This document shows positions 37,119-49,756 of a stretch of DNA of 64,000 nt, piece after piece (within the stretch, counting starts at the first letter, position 1; each line of letters starts with the position of its first letter). This DNA comes from Temnothorax longispinosus (lineage: Eukaryota; Arthropoda; Insecta; Hymenoptera; Formicidae): positions 17,826,600-17,890,599 of the forward strand of contig NC_092363.1 of the NCBI RefSeq assembly GCF_030848805.1, in the 5' to 3' direction. The notes under the pieces were generated by a model. The model did not search any database. It saw only the letters and a program-made list of their open reading frames with translations, and was not told the DNA's origin. Made by a program: the position numbers and the translations under genes.

Positions 37119-39334
37119 TTAAAGTGCAGTGTCTGTCGCATTGGAACGATTCGAACTGGGGTAGTAGACGATCCGTTCCCGGCGCTTGTACTCCGTTTCC
37201 GGGATCGACATCTCGCATTCGACAACGGCGGGGTCAAGCGTGTCCTCGACGACGACGGCCAGCGACGTTCGTGGATCACCGTTGTGCCAGTCCGTCGAGG
37301 ATCCCCAATCGCCCCCGCGATCGTTGCTCTCGATTCCCTCGACGTAGAGCTTCAAGGACGGCCGTGGTCGCGCGCCCGTTACCACGCACGTCAAGTTCAC
37401 GTGAGTCTTGTTGTAGGGGTAAGTGCGCACCGTCATATCGCTTTCCGGTACTATAAAGAGAAAAGGCAATCAGTGTGAACGATCGATTGTGACGGCAGGC
37501 TGACGTTCCGGATAAATTTCATTGCTAAAATCCCTTCGTAAACTTGCCGTAAACGATCATCCTCGTCGAGTTGCTCGCTTCGTCCTGGAACGTGCTGATT
37601 GCGCACATGTATTCTCCCGTCATGTCTATCGTAACGGTCGTCAATCGTATCACCGAACGCGAATACGGATCCTGCAGATTTTCAGCTGGATATTCCGCGA
37701 GTCCCTCGATGATTCCGATATCTTGTGGCGGCACTGGTGACATAAATGCATTTATTACGACATGTCGAATTTAGATTGAAGAAATATAGGATTATACTTT
37801 TAGGAAGAAGAATTTCATCAAGCAGGATTTATAAGCGAAATTTTTTTGGAATAGAAAATTCACAATTTTTTTAAATAAAAGATTAATCAAGATAAATCTC
37901 CGTCTCATTATATTTAGAAAATGTTAAAAGTTATCATTTAATTATTTTGCAACTCTTCTTATCACGTAATATCATTATTAAATTTCTTATAAAAATTATT
38001 AGTAAAATTTTTGTAATATTATTAAACATATAACTATAAATTAAGTAATTAAATAACTTAATTAATATAAAATACTTATTAAAGTATTTTAAAAATTTTA
38101 ATGATATCACTTAAATTATCTACATTAAAGTATATTAATAATTCGGCCTTGAGTATCTCACGCAACTCGAAAGAATTGAGTCGTCTCTTTAAAAAAACCG
38201 CAATCGCGAAAAGTTAATATAGGCTCTACAAACTTAAATACCTCGTTAAACATCAAAGTATTTTTTCACGCGCCTTCTGACGAGGCAAAGCGTACGGTAT
38301 TTCAAGACTTGTGTTTTAATTTTCTTGCTTATTACAGTCTCGCGCTGTATAACTTCGAGCTGCGACATTTTCCCTTCTCACGAGTCGACCCGCATGTCGT
38401 TTCGAAACATCCAAATGTCGTTTCGCGACGTCCCTCGCGACAGTTCCGATGTAACGCAGTTGCCGATGCTCAGATAAATTTAATGACGCGCAGAAATACG
38501 CAAAGCCAACGTTGTAAGTTATAATAAGATCGCGTAGGAGGCGAAAGTGTAAATTACTCGGTGGAATCCACTGATAGATCTGATACGCTTCGTGAAACCA
38601 TTTGATTACGAGTCCGTTCTCGTCTTCGTCAACCTCGTAGGCGCAGATCAGGTCCATCGGTCCGGTGCCGTTGCGCACGGCGAGCGGCACGTCCAAGGAT
38701 TTTATCGAGGTACCGCGGGCCCCTGTAAAACATTTTTTTCGGCAATATACAGTTAAACGGACATGATTTCGAGTCGCGATATCGTTCGTTAACGACGAAT
38801 CAATAATCGTCGATGAGTAAAACCGATTAAAAAACGATCGTTCGTTCAACCGTCGTTCGCCCAAGTTCTAACATCTTTTTCAGCTCGTCGCACAATTTTC
38901 ATCCCGCGTTTATTTTTAGAATTACAATTTCTTGGCTCGTACACCGCGACATGGTTTGACGCGGGATAATCAGTGCTTGAAATTTTTATCAGTGCCAAAA
39001 ATTAGAAGGAAATAAGTAATGAGACTTTCACGGATGGAAGTTAACAAGCGTCGGATAAAAGCTAATGGAAATTATTTCAGGTGGCGAGAATTTTACGTCG
39101 CGCATCATCCAGGAGAATATTGCTCCGCCGTATTCATCCCCCGAGGATCGAGGAACACTTGCGAATCCGGACGGAGTTTACGCAGCACTTGCCGTTCGAA
39201 CGGGAGCGTGAATCCCGCGGTGAATCGTCCGCGGATGTGACTTACACACGTTTCTCGAATCACTCACCCAAGTAACATTCGAATATTAGGAGAACGATTA
39301 TCGAGGGCGAGATCGTGCGTGCTAACGACGGCAT
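37119..39334 (-). CDS. Secreted two-immunoglobulin-domain protein, beaten path-like
   Basis: Probably an extracellular adhesion/recognition protein of the insect beat-like type; its exact role is unknown. Four exons, 249 aa: 39268..39334, 38558..38722, 37548..37733, 37119..37450. Exon 1 encodes a signal peptide (MPSLARTISPSIIVLLIFEC). Ig domain 1 has C49-C121, W64 (VIKWF) and the beat-like IYQWIPP motif; Ig domain 2 has C161-C217. The second intron joins IPP to MPPQD and the third joins MIVY to VPESD; the third must use a GC donor (GCAAGT at 37542-37547), since no GT site keeps phase. N-glycosylation sequons NGT, NKT, NLT, NRS and NAT are present. No transmembrane segment or clear GPI signal follows YYPSSN, so secretion is inferred. 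It is read divergently from DDX43. Confidence 0.85.
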
Positions 39335-40681
39335 TCTTTCCAAGGTCCCTTTTCACACTGGTGCACAATTAAATACGGCTCGGCTAACTCATGTTACACC
39401 ATAGCCGATAGGATTCTGCGCAGCGTCATGTATCGCCTCCCTCGTGCTCTAATACACGTACGTTCCGCCACACCTGACCGACGTCTAGCATCTCGGTCGT
39501 TGCGTGGAGATGAGCGATGAAATCCGGATTTGGATGGAAGATACTTAAATCAAGAAGAGATTTTGACCTTTCCTGCGAAAACACGTTGTATACAATTCGA
39601 AAAGCTTCTTAAAAGTCCACACTGATCGACTCTCTAAAATGAAAAACGGAGAAAATTAATGAACTGAATTAAACTGAAGTCAAATAGACTCATAAAAAAA
39701 TCGAACTCATAAATTAAATATAGTTAACGGGGCCAAAAAGCGGAGCCTAACGAAGCAAATACATTGGAATCTTAAATTAACCTAATTAAAATACAGTAAA
39801 ATTAATGAAATTACAAAGTATAGTCAGTGTGCTGCGACGAAGTTACAACAAGTGGTCGGTCCGGTTTCCACGGGATTCGTATGAGTATATAATCTCCGTG
39901 AACTACCTCGGTGAACACCTTATTCTGTTAAGTCTGAAAGACAAAAGAGATGGATAGAATTTCTCTTCAGAGAAACGTCTAAAATTTAAAGTTGCTCTTT
40001 GGTGAACATTAAAAGAATTTAAAATCGCTCTTTGGTTTAAATATTAATTTCTTATTCATATATATAAATAAAAAATATATTTATAATATAAGTGTATAAA
40101 TAAGAAACTCATCAAGAAATTATGAATATTATCATTGTTGATTATCATACAATGCTTAAACATTTTAGGTAAAGTTCGCTTTAGACGATAAATGTGTATT
40201 AAAATGTAGAATACAATATTGTTCATAATTTCATGTTTATATAATGTATTGTGTAGATGCGAACAACACTCGAAAAGAAAAATAAAAGTAAAGAATTTCG
40301 GTCATCTAAAAGCGTAGAATCGAAGAATTTAAACATTACGGACAGCATTAATTGAGGTGTTAATTAACGCGTTATGAAAACAAGATTAAGCGGTGTATGA
40401 ATCGCTGTCGACGATTATAATTTTATTTTGTAATTACACGATAATTTGGTTTCCGATTGCAACATGGAATTATATCGTAAGCTGCGATTATATAGTACAA
40501 GTCGAGAGTAGGAAGTAAAAATACCTGTGAGCTGTTAATTTTGAAAGTGGCACATGGGAAAGTTTTAGGTATACCTCATAAATTTTTGTAAATTACTTTG
40601 AAATATAAATTATTCACATGACACGTCATTTGATTTTTTATTATATATATAAAATTTCCTAATTAATTATACTATATAGTA

Positions 40682-40764
40682 GGTTGGCCAATAAGTCCGT
40701 GCGGTTTTTTACTTATAAATGTTACTTATAAATAACCGCACGGACTTAATTATATTGGCCAACC
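40682..40764. mobile_element. Mariner-type MITE (palindromic terminal repeats)
   Basis: An 83-bp palindrome. The left arm GGTTGGCCAATAAGTCCGTG matches the inverted right arm, apart from a 6-base TAATTA insertion on the right. It is flanked by TA dinucleotides (40680-40681, 40765-40766), the Tc1/mariner target site. GGTTGGC...AAGT-type ends are typical of insect mariners. No transposase remains. Confidence 0.88.
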
Positions 40765-40997
40765 TAATATATATTAATTATACAATACAACATGTATATT
40801 AGTTTTGATGTTACACTATTGTTTAATTAAATTAAGAAATATTTCGGAAAATTATTTGAAGAGTTTTGAAAAATTGGCTGAATCACGCGAGCTTGAAGAA
40901 AATTCAAATTTTCATTATACAACACGAAACCTAACCTAACCTGAATTTTCAAAAATCGATCGTCAAAAATACATCTATAAATAGACAGGTGAAGCAT

Positions 40998-41097
40998 TGG
41001 CTGCGTTCCGATATTCACTGCAAGTACTGAAAATCTATAGTTTACGTAACGTACACTATAGATTTTCAGTACTGACAGTGAATATCGGAACGCAGCC
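40998..41097. mobile_element. 100-bp palindrome beside the DDX43 promoter
   Basis: GGCTGCGTTCCGATATTCAC on the left and its complement on the right frame a nearly perfect palindrome. The arms of about 45 bases have one small mismatch zone (TGCAAGTACTG against TGTCAGTACTG) and a short loop near TTTACGTAACGTAC. ATT occurs on both sides. It is probably a MITE. It ends a few bases before a GCGCATAATGGCGGC promoter-like motif. Confidence 0.7.
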
Positions 41098-42690
41098 ATT
41101 GCGCATAATGGCGGCAGGTTTGGCGGTTGAACCAATCAGGAGGCGACCCGTTTTGTTTTATCAGAATTGATTGGTTCAGGGGAAAAACTCCAGGCATCGG
41201 GGGTTGTGAGTGGCTGTGATCAGTCGGGACGCTCCCTTTATTTTTGTTTCGCGCATGCGGCGAGAGAAAATCTCCGGAAATTCCGGAAAGGCTCGAAATT
41301 TGAAAGTAAGAACAAGAGAGAAGTCGACTGCGATTTTACTTCAAATGGGACACACTCGACGCTTCAGATCACTTCAGATTGAGCGATCAATCAACAATCA
41401 ACAACGGACGACACAGTTTCTGAAGAATCTAAAGGTTTAAATTTGATATTTTATACTCTGTTTTATTTATCTCTTAAATGTATTAAATTTTTGAAACGCT
41501 TTCCTCACGCCATACATATGTATGTATACATACACAAACACACACCCGAAAACACGACCCCCATATACGGAAACCGACACGTTGCAGGCAACTAGAAGAA
41601 ACAAACGATAGCCACTTTTTCTCTGTTCCATAGTGTCCATCCGTGATCCTCGTGGAGGTTATCGTTGGGTCATCCCCGATGTTGCAGGACTTGCAAGTTG
41701 CGAGAGCCGATCACGTGGGCTTGTTGTCATTTGCAGAACAGTGAACGAAGTGGATAAACGCCGAACTCATTCGAGATCGTAAACCGTTCGTTGAAAGGGA
41801 CATCGGACGCTGCAAGTACTGCGACAAACGACTCGATTCTCCTCGCATATTTTACACACCAATAGGATAAGCCGAGTGAGTGTCAGAAAACGTCGCGGAA
41901 AGTGCGTCCTACTGTCCTATGTTTGTTTATCTCCGAGTCTTGTCTATGAATCATTCCTTTTTTTTTATGTTCGTTCTCGCAGGACGCCGGATAAGCCGGG
42001 TAAGCGACAAGCGTGCGTATCCCGCTGTCTCAGTGTAATACGAGTGTGGCATCAAGTATCAGGAATCTAACCGCAAAGCATCGGTGAGTTTTATGGAACA
42101 CTGGAACGTATACTTATTTTTATGATATAATTTAAGGCCCCGTGTACAGCTTCTGAAGCTTATCGAGGCTCTCGCGTTCTCTCACCACGGCGATAGCGAG
42201 GATTGTAGATTTTTCCTTCCTGGTATTGTTAAGCGGTATACGTCGAAATAAATTAATTTCTATCGTCGTGCGTTTGATTATAAATTGATTGGACAGATAT
42301 ATCAAAGGCGAACTCGTTTTAATTTGTAAATTGATAAATATCGACGATATATAGAAAAGTTTAATTTTTATTTAGATGTATACCGGACAATATTGCATTT
42401 CAATATGATAGCAGTAGAAGAATTTTAATAATATTTTGAAACAATTTGTTCGTATTATTATTATAAGTTATAACTTATATTAGAATGGTTATTTGTGTTC
42501 TTACTATTTCTTGAAATATCTATCGTGCATACATGAAGAAAAAGTTCAATTCCAAATTAGATAAAATATAAAATTATTATATCTATCCGTATAAAATCTC
42601 TTATTTTAATTGTTGTATGTTAAAACTGCAATATACATAATTTCAGAGTGCGCTGAGTTTTGAACACAAGGATCTGTGTTACTTACGACA
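41095..42690 (+). promoter_or_regulatory. DDX43 promoter and 5' UTR
   Basis: ATAATGGCGGCAG (YY1-like) near 41106 and GCGCATGCGG (NRF1-like) at 41251-41260 suggest transcription starting about 41150-41350. A GTGAGT donor at 42084 and an acceptor ending at 42646 define a 5' UTR intron of about 560 bases, so the leader is spliced and the second exon carries the ATG at 42691. No TATA box is seen. Confidence 0.5.
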
Positions 42691-45600
42691 ATGAGTGACA
42701 GGTGGGATAGTAATAGAACGCCATCGAGGAGGTACGAACGAGGTTACGATCAGAGAAGGGAAGTTAGAAGGGAAAGAGATAATCAGTTTTATAGACGTTC
42801 TAACAGATCTTCTGGAGATAACTGGAGAGATGACTCGACACAGAATTATAGTAATGATTCGTATAGGAGGAGTAATGATGGTAATAGTGCTTCAGAAGGT
42901 GCTACAAATGGACTTGTTATGTACATTGACACCAACAACATTGGAAGAGTTATTGGAAGGGGTGGCACCAAGATTAAGGCTCTACAAGATGAGAGCCAAG
43001 CCAAGATCAGTGTAAATAAAATATTATCCTAAACGTACTCAATATAATGAAGTATGTTGCTGCAAGACGTAATCCGGCAATCCTATATTTAATAATTGAC
43101 TTCTTTTACCTTTATCTAGATCGATAGACAAAATGATGGAAATGGACAGACTGCTGTGACGCTAACCGGTTCCGATGACGCCCAACAACGAGCTAAGAGC
43201 TTGATAGAGGAGTTATTAACCGAGAGAAGTAACATGCAGGAAAGGGTAGAATCTACGCGAAGACCGGCACCTATGTCGGCTATGCCCGAGCAAAACCAAG
43301 AGGTTGATTGGGCTAATTTTGATTGGACCAAGGCTAATGAAGAATATGTATGTTTTGCGCGTAATAATAAAAGATGAACTATTTTATGACTAGACCAAGT
43401 ATAACGACAATTTTCTCGGCACAGGAGGAACGCCAGAAGAAGAGGTGGGCGGCTTTGCCTCCTATTATAAAGGATTTTTACAAGGAGGATCCGGACGTTG
43501 CTAATATGCCGCAGTCGGAGGTCGCTCATTTCAGGAAGACCAACAATAACATAGAAGTCCGACATGTTTTCGAGAACGAAGGGGCCTCCGACGAGGATAT
43601 GAAAATACCAAATCCCGTCGAAACTTTCGAACAAGCCTTCCAGGTAATTAAGCTTATGAGGTTCTTTATTACTTTAACACAGATACTGATATATATATTA
43701 CTCTATTCATATTGCAGGCGTATCCAGACATTCTTAGAGAAATACGAAAACAAAAATTTGAAAAACCAAGCCCTATACAATGTCAGGCATGGCCTATTCT
43801 GCTGAGCGGTCGGGATCTCATTGGGATAGCGCAGACTGGAACAGGTTTCGATTATTTTTATTTTACAATTTATTATACATATACATCTGTTTGTAAAAGA
43901 GTATAATTATGATTTTAGGAAAAACTCTTGCCTTCTTACTGCCCGCTTTGATCCATATCGATGGGCAACCAACTCCACGCGATGAGCGTCCTGGACCGAA
44001 TGTTCTCGTTATGGCACCGACGAGAGAACTGGCGCTGCAAATTGAGAAGGAGGTAGCGAAGTACTCCTACCACGGCATTAGAGCGTAAGTTTGTTTCGAA
44101 TAATACGTCTTGCATTCATGTTTTTATATTGAAATTATAATATCAATATAGTTATAAATTGTTTGCTTTATAATGTATAGCTTGATTGAAAATTATTTAT
44201 TTAAGGGTGTGCGTGTACGGTGGCGGAAGTCGCAAAGCACAAATAGATACTGTGTCGAAGGGTGTGCAGATAGTAATTGCGACTCCCGGAAGATTAAACG
44301 ACCTGGTTCAATCAGAGATATTGGATGTGTCGGCTGTGACGTATCTTATACTTGACGAAGCAGATCGTATGCTGGACATGGGTTTCGAACCGCAAATTCG
44401 TAAGACTCTTCTGGGTGTGCGACCAGATAGACAAACTGTTATGACGAGGTATAAATCACTTTTTAAAAATTTTTATCATTAAAATGGGATTTTTTTAAGA
44501 AAAAGAATTGCACTCATATTTTTTTATCTCGTCAGAATCTTGATTTTTTTTAATTTTTAATAGATAATTTGTTTCTATATTGACTTTCTAAAATGTAGTG
44601 CTGTCTAAGAATTCATATGGAGCATAAGTATTATATATAATTAATGCAATAGATATTAATATAATATTATCGTTTTTTTATTCAGCGCTACGTGGCCTCA
44701 AGGTGTAAGACGCTTAGCTCAATCGTACATGAAAAATCCGATTCAAGTATTTGTCGGATCACTTGATTTAGCGGCTGTCCACTCTGTAACACAGAGGATT
44801 TATATGATCAACGAAGACGAGAAATCAGATATGGTTAGTAGCATCTTGAAAGCATAAATGCTTTCTTACATTCCTGGAAAATGAGAATTTTGAGACAATA
44901 TCTTTTCTAAATCTAATTCTAAATGTATATAAATACAGAATTGACTATACGTTATCTTAGAGATGTCATTAATTGTATTATTATTATTAATTTATTATAA
45001 TATATTGTAGATGCACCAGTTCTTCCGGGAAATGGGCTCTAACGATAAAGTGATGGTATTTTTCGGTAAGAAGGCAAAGGTGGACGATATCTCTAGCGAT
45101 CTGGCCTTATCGAACATCGATTGTCAGAGCATTCACGGCGACAGAGATCAAACAGATAGGGAACAAGCCTTGGAAGATCTGAAGACTGGAGCCGTTCAGA
45201 TTCTTCTCGCGACCGATGTGGCTAGTCGAGGAATCGACATTGAAGATATTACGTGAGTCTAACGTACGAAACGTATTACATTATTTGAAATACAACATCG
45301 ATGCATTTTTGCCCTCATTTTAGGCACGTACTGAATTACGACTTCCCGAGGGATATAGAGGAATACGTTCACAGAGTCGGCCGTACTGGACGCGCAGGTC
45401 GAACGGGCGAGAGTATCACTTTTATGACAAGGCAGGACTGGCATCATGCCAAGGGACTCATTGAAATTCTCGAAGAGGCTAATCAGGTTAATAGATATAT
45501 ACAGCACTTTAATTCTTTCAAACTTTCTATGAGTGGATTCAACTAACTCATGCTTTTTACTTCAGGAAGTACCTGAGGAAGTGTATAAAATGGCTGAAAG

Positions 45601-45691
45601 ATATGACGCATGGAAGAAGAAGAAAGATGCGGAGCAATCAAGTGTCAGAGGATTCAACAGAAATAGCGGTAGAAGCCGCTATCGCACTTAA
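42691..45691 (+). CDS. DDX43: ATP-dependent RNA helicase DDX43-like (KH domain plus DEAD-box)
   Basis: RNA-dependent ATPase/helicase. Ten coding exons, 660 aa: 42691..43011, 43120..43347, 43425..43643, 43718..43844, 43919..44084, 44206..44448, 44686..44833, 45011..45252, 45324..45486, 45566..45691. The N-terminus is Arg/Ser/Tyr-rich and disordered. A KH domain begins near residue 73 with the GRGG loop at 89-92. The helicase core has the Walker A AQTGTGKT (294-301), ATPGR, DEAD (404-407), SAT (435-437) and HRVGRTGR (581-588). The KH-before-DEAD layout separates DDX43/DDX53 from DDX5/DDX17. The C-terminus is short and basic (RNSGRSRYRT). The start is the first in-frame ATG after the 5' UTR acceptor. 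It is convergent with ESCO. Confidence 0.96.
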
Positions 45692-46762
45692 AACGGCCAA
45701 TTAATGACGCTAGGAATATAGATTACATTGTGTTCAGTATAATCAATATCAGGTTCAACACATTGTGATACTATTTTTAGTTCGTACAATTTCGATGAGA
45801 TTAATTTCGTAGAACAACTCAATGTTCCTTTTCTTTGTTTTTTTTTTGTTACTTATCAAAGTTAATTATACGATTTAAGATCTACTTTGTAGTTTAAGTA
45901 TCTTATTCAGATATAAAATGATTAAAATGCGCTTGCATGCGATACAGTCAGAATAATGATACATTGTAATTAGTAACACTTTATATTGTCTTAGCTACCA
46001 AACATCGAAATATAATTTTGTACCACAAAGTTTACTAAATATGCACTCATTAGCATATTTAATTTTGTTTTCAATTAAATTCTACACTACATATTTTATT
46101 TGTTCAAAATATAATATTAGAGTTTGATTGATAAAATATATTTTTTTTTATTGAATCAGTGTAGTTCATATTTATTTATTTTTCTAACACAGATTATTTT
46201 AAATATATAACACATTTCTCGTATTACAATAACTCGCTGTTAAATATATTATTCATAGCAAGTTACGTAAGAACTATGAAAATGAGTGACAAGAATCTAT
46301 ATGTAATTAATTAGAGATGGGATCACTAAATGTATTCATTTCAAGAACAGTGTGTTAATAACTTATAATTTAAATTTCCCAAAGTAATTCGATATATTAG
46401 CATCTAAATCTATAGACTTTATATTATATATCTTAAATTTATACCTTCTGTTATATTAAAATTTATTACAAAAGAAAGTATCTCATTAGGTTTAAAACTA
46501 TACAGTAAAACACATAATAACAATTTAAACAAAAAAAAAGTAAAATTAATGTTTAAAATTATTTATAAAATTAAAAGAAATTATTAATTTCTATTTCATT
46601 CGTATCAACATATATAGTAAAAGTGTTACAAAAATGTATAATAACTATAAAGGTAAAATACGATAAAATAAGATGTTATAATAAGTGGATGTTTTGCTAG
46701 TTAACAATTTAAATAACGCAACTATTTTAAAAAACGAATATTTGAGCAGAAATATAATGGAT
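45692..46762. other. Convergent 3' region DDX43/ESCO
   Basis: About 1.07 kb of AT-rich 3' flanks with no coding signal. A minus-strand AATAAATAAAT (about 46174-46185) may end ESCO. No inverted-repeat element was recognised here. Confidence 0.6.
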
Positions 46763-49756
46763 TTAATTGTAAACCTTGAAGGTTCTCGTTTTTGTGTATT
46801 TCTCGGCAAAGATCTTACCACCTGGAGTCGGTATTGAGAACGCTATGTCATCCAACGACATTACGTAACCATAAAAGAATTTGGCTCTGAAACACGAATG
46901 GGAATAGTCTGGATAACGCACTTCTTTGAAAACAGTCGACCTATATATATGTTAATATAACGTTTACCTCAAAGTATCAACGAGTTTAGTGGCTATACCC
47001 TGTTTGCGATGACTCATCGCGGTCCAAACGACGTTTACGCCGCATTTCGTAGGTGTACTCTCGGCGGTGCAACAGTTGAGGTCCATCAGCTCGGGAATCA
47101 TACGAAACGCCGTTTCAATATGTTCCGCCACCAGTACTCCGAGAACGTTTTTCTCGCGTACATACAAGAAGATCTGCGAGATGTATCTTTCCTTCATCAA
47201 ACTGTTTTTAAAATTAAATGCGATGTGTAAAATAACGTATATTCACCTTTTTGCTCTGATAATCCGAGATATTCATGTCCGCCAGTCCCAAATCTCTATC
47301 TACAACTGTCAGAATCTCCAACACTTTCTTCCAATGTTGCTTGGGGTCATGTGGCTCGACCAAGATTATTCTGCTATTAGTGAAAGGGTCCTCCGATATG
47401 ACACGCTCGTTCTTCCATCCCTGAAATCAACGTGTGTGACAGAAGTCTTTAAATATCGTATCTACAGTGACGCGATATTAATTTCGCAGATACAACCAAG
47501 GCGTACCTGAAATTTTAGAGTCCGTATGCTGTTGTGATAATTCAAGTGAGCATTCTCATCCTCGGGATCGCCCAGTTGGTACACAATGTTACATTCCGAA
47601 CACTGAGTGGCGCCGAAACGCTTCTGACCAGCATCCAGCTGATATTGATCATCCGCACCACCACCTTTCGCCGATAGCTGCCACTGCATATTTCTTTTTG
47701 CTGCTTTTCTGGTATTGCCGTTATTTGTCTCCCTAAAACAGAAGTCAAAGCATGTATTTCATTAAAATAGATTTAGAATTTTCGACAGTATCTTTGCACT
47801 TGAAATAATTTTTCAAAAGACAGTTGTACATTGAAAAATATGAATTAATATAAACGAGTTCGGAATATTAATAAGAAATTAGTACAAAATTAATATTTTT
47901 ATAATACAGAATAATAAAATTAACAAGAGCAAACAAACATGATTTTATATAAGTTAAAATTTTATAGATAGACATAAGAGATTCGAGATTTAAAACTCAG
48001 GAACGTACTCGAAAATATTTTCAGGTACAGAATATCCTTTTTTAAACAACGGAAAATATCTCTTCTCGGCATCTTCCTCGCCAGTTTTCTTTTCGCTATC
48101 GTTATTGTTGTTCGTGCTGTCGAGCGAAAGATTCCCGAAGTTCGTCAAGGGAGCAGCAACGTCTTTGATGTTCATCGTCGAGGTCATGTTGCTAAGCTGG
48201 GTAGCCGGAGACATGATCGCGTCCTTCGGCAACGTTGTCGCCGAGTTTAACGGGGAAAACGCGTTCGCTATATGAGTCAGTGGTGCCAGCGTGTCGTAGT
48301 CGTCGTTCGCCCAGTCGTCCTCGAGAATTTTCAGGATGTCCTCGACTTTGTCCTGCTGCAACGTACCTTCAACCTCCGGCTCGTCGACGGTCAGATCGGT
48401 GGCGTCTAAAGAGACGTCCGGGGCCTTCGGCTTCTGCTTTTGTGTATTTGTAGACGGGATGCGCTTCTGATTCTCCTTCAACGCAATTTTACCGTCCGCT
48501 ACCTTCAATTTAATCTTATCATTTACCGTCACCGTAGCGGCTTGATTTAATCTGATCGTTTTGTTGGTTTTGAAAAATCGCTTATTCTCGTCGACCGCTG
48601 GCGAGGGGGCTCTCTCCGCAACCGCGTTCGCCTCCATCGGCTGAGCTTCCTCCACGGGAGGACTCTTGCTCGAAGCCGTGGGACTAACGTGCTGTTCCTC
48701 CTTCTTCGATGCCTCCGTGCTCGCCTTGGGCTTCGGCTTCTTGATACCGTGGCACACGCCAGCGTTTATCTTACCGAATTTCCGCTTCTTCGCCGTCAAC
48801 GAACGTCTACCGTTGCCATGCGAGGATAAGCTTCGTATCCTCTTGACGTCGCTGCTTCTGAAATTGACGAAAGGCCGCTCGGACTTGGCGCTGCCGCTGT
48901 AGAACGTTTTCGTGCTTAACGAGAAACAATTCGGGGGACTATGCTCGTCCCTCTTCTCCTGAAATAGCGACGCTCTCGCACGCGGCACGAAGCCCTCGTC
49001 CGCCTTGAACAATTTCACCGGTTTCGCCACCGGCTGATCGCGCGCATGCCTTTTCAACGTGTTCTCCTTCTGCTCCGGCGAGAGACCCTCGCCCGTTTCG
49101 ATCGCGCTGAAAGACTTCCGCCTGTGCAGCTTCGGCAACGGAACCGTCTTGCTTATGGAGCTCAACGGCGTGATCTGTCTGATTTCGGGCGTCCTGCTCT
49201 TTCGGGGTGTTTCCGTGATACTTTGGTTCTGCAGCTCCGTGGCGAAGCTCCGCTGAGGTGTCTCCGGTACTATCTCGTTGTTCTGCTCCGCTCCCATCGT
49301 CTTCAAGCGTTGCGGCGTCGACGGATCGATCAGTTTGTTCGGCGTGGACGGCAGCGATTTTGGGGAGCGACCGCCACCGAGCAATTGACACTTCGGCGAG
49401 TATCTGGCGGCTCTGGTGACCTTCTTGAGGGACGTAAAGGGCGACATGGAGTGGTCCTCCTTGGTGAACCTTAAACGATCCCAAGACGTATTGTGGGCCG
49501 ACTTTTCCGGCGTCGCGAATGGAGATATGAATTCTCTGCCTGGCGAACTGAAATTGCTGCTACTCGGACTCTGATCGGTGAGAGCCAGAGGTGACATGGG
49601 TCCCAAATCCGACTCTTCTCCCGAGGATTTGTCATCTCTGATGCGCTCTGAACTCTGACAGCTGCTTCTTTTGTCAGACTTATCTGTGGACGGCGCGAAC
49701 AGACACTTCTGTGCCCGTCGCGGAGTGCAAAGCAATTTTCCTTGGCTGCTGTCCAT
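46763..49756 (-). CDS. ESCO1: N-acetyltransferase ESCO (establishment of sister chromatid cohesion; fly eco)
   Basis: Acetylates SMC3 during S phase so that WAPL cannot release cohesin. Five coding exons, 825 aa: 48009..49756, 47507..47732, 47247..47420, 46968..47173, 46763..46886. Residues 1-582 come from one exon and are disordered, lysine-rich and full of S/T-P sites (TPRR at 11-14, SPFATPEKS, and ETPQR and TETPRKSRTP near residues 140-190). A C2H2-type zinc finger has C627, C630, H645 and H649 (CSECNIVYQLGDPEDE), followed by the GNAT domain with the acetyl-CoA loop HRKQGIATK (771-779) and the C-terminal DDIAFSIPTPGGKIFAEKY. The ATG lies in an exon opening at an acceptor near 49787, implying an untranslated first exon. 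ESCO1 versus ESCO2 cannot be assigned; insects usually have one. Confidence 0.97.

Larger units (their letters stand above)
39335..41140. other. Intergenic region upstream of the Ig gene and DDX43
   Basis: About 1.8 kb with no convincing gene. It holds a mariner-end palindrome (40682-40764) and a 100-bp palindrome (about 40998-41097), otherwise AT-rich unique sequence. The Ig-gene promoter should lie near 39340-39500, where CpG content is higher. The 102-codon minus-strand frame at 40827-41135 overlaps the palindrome and is not supported. Confidence 0.55.
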
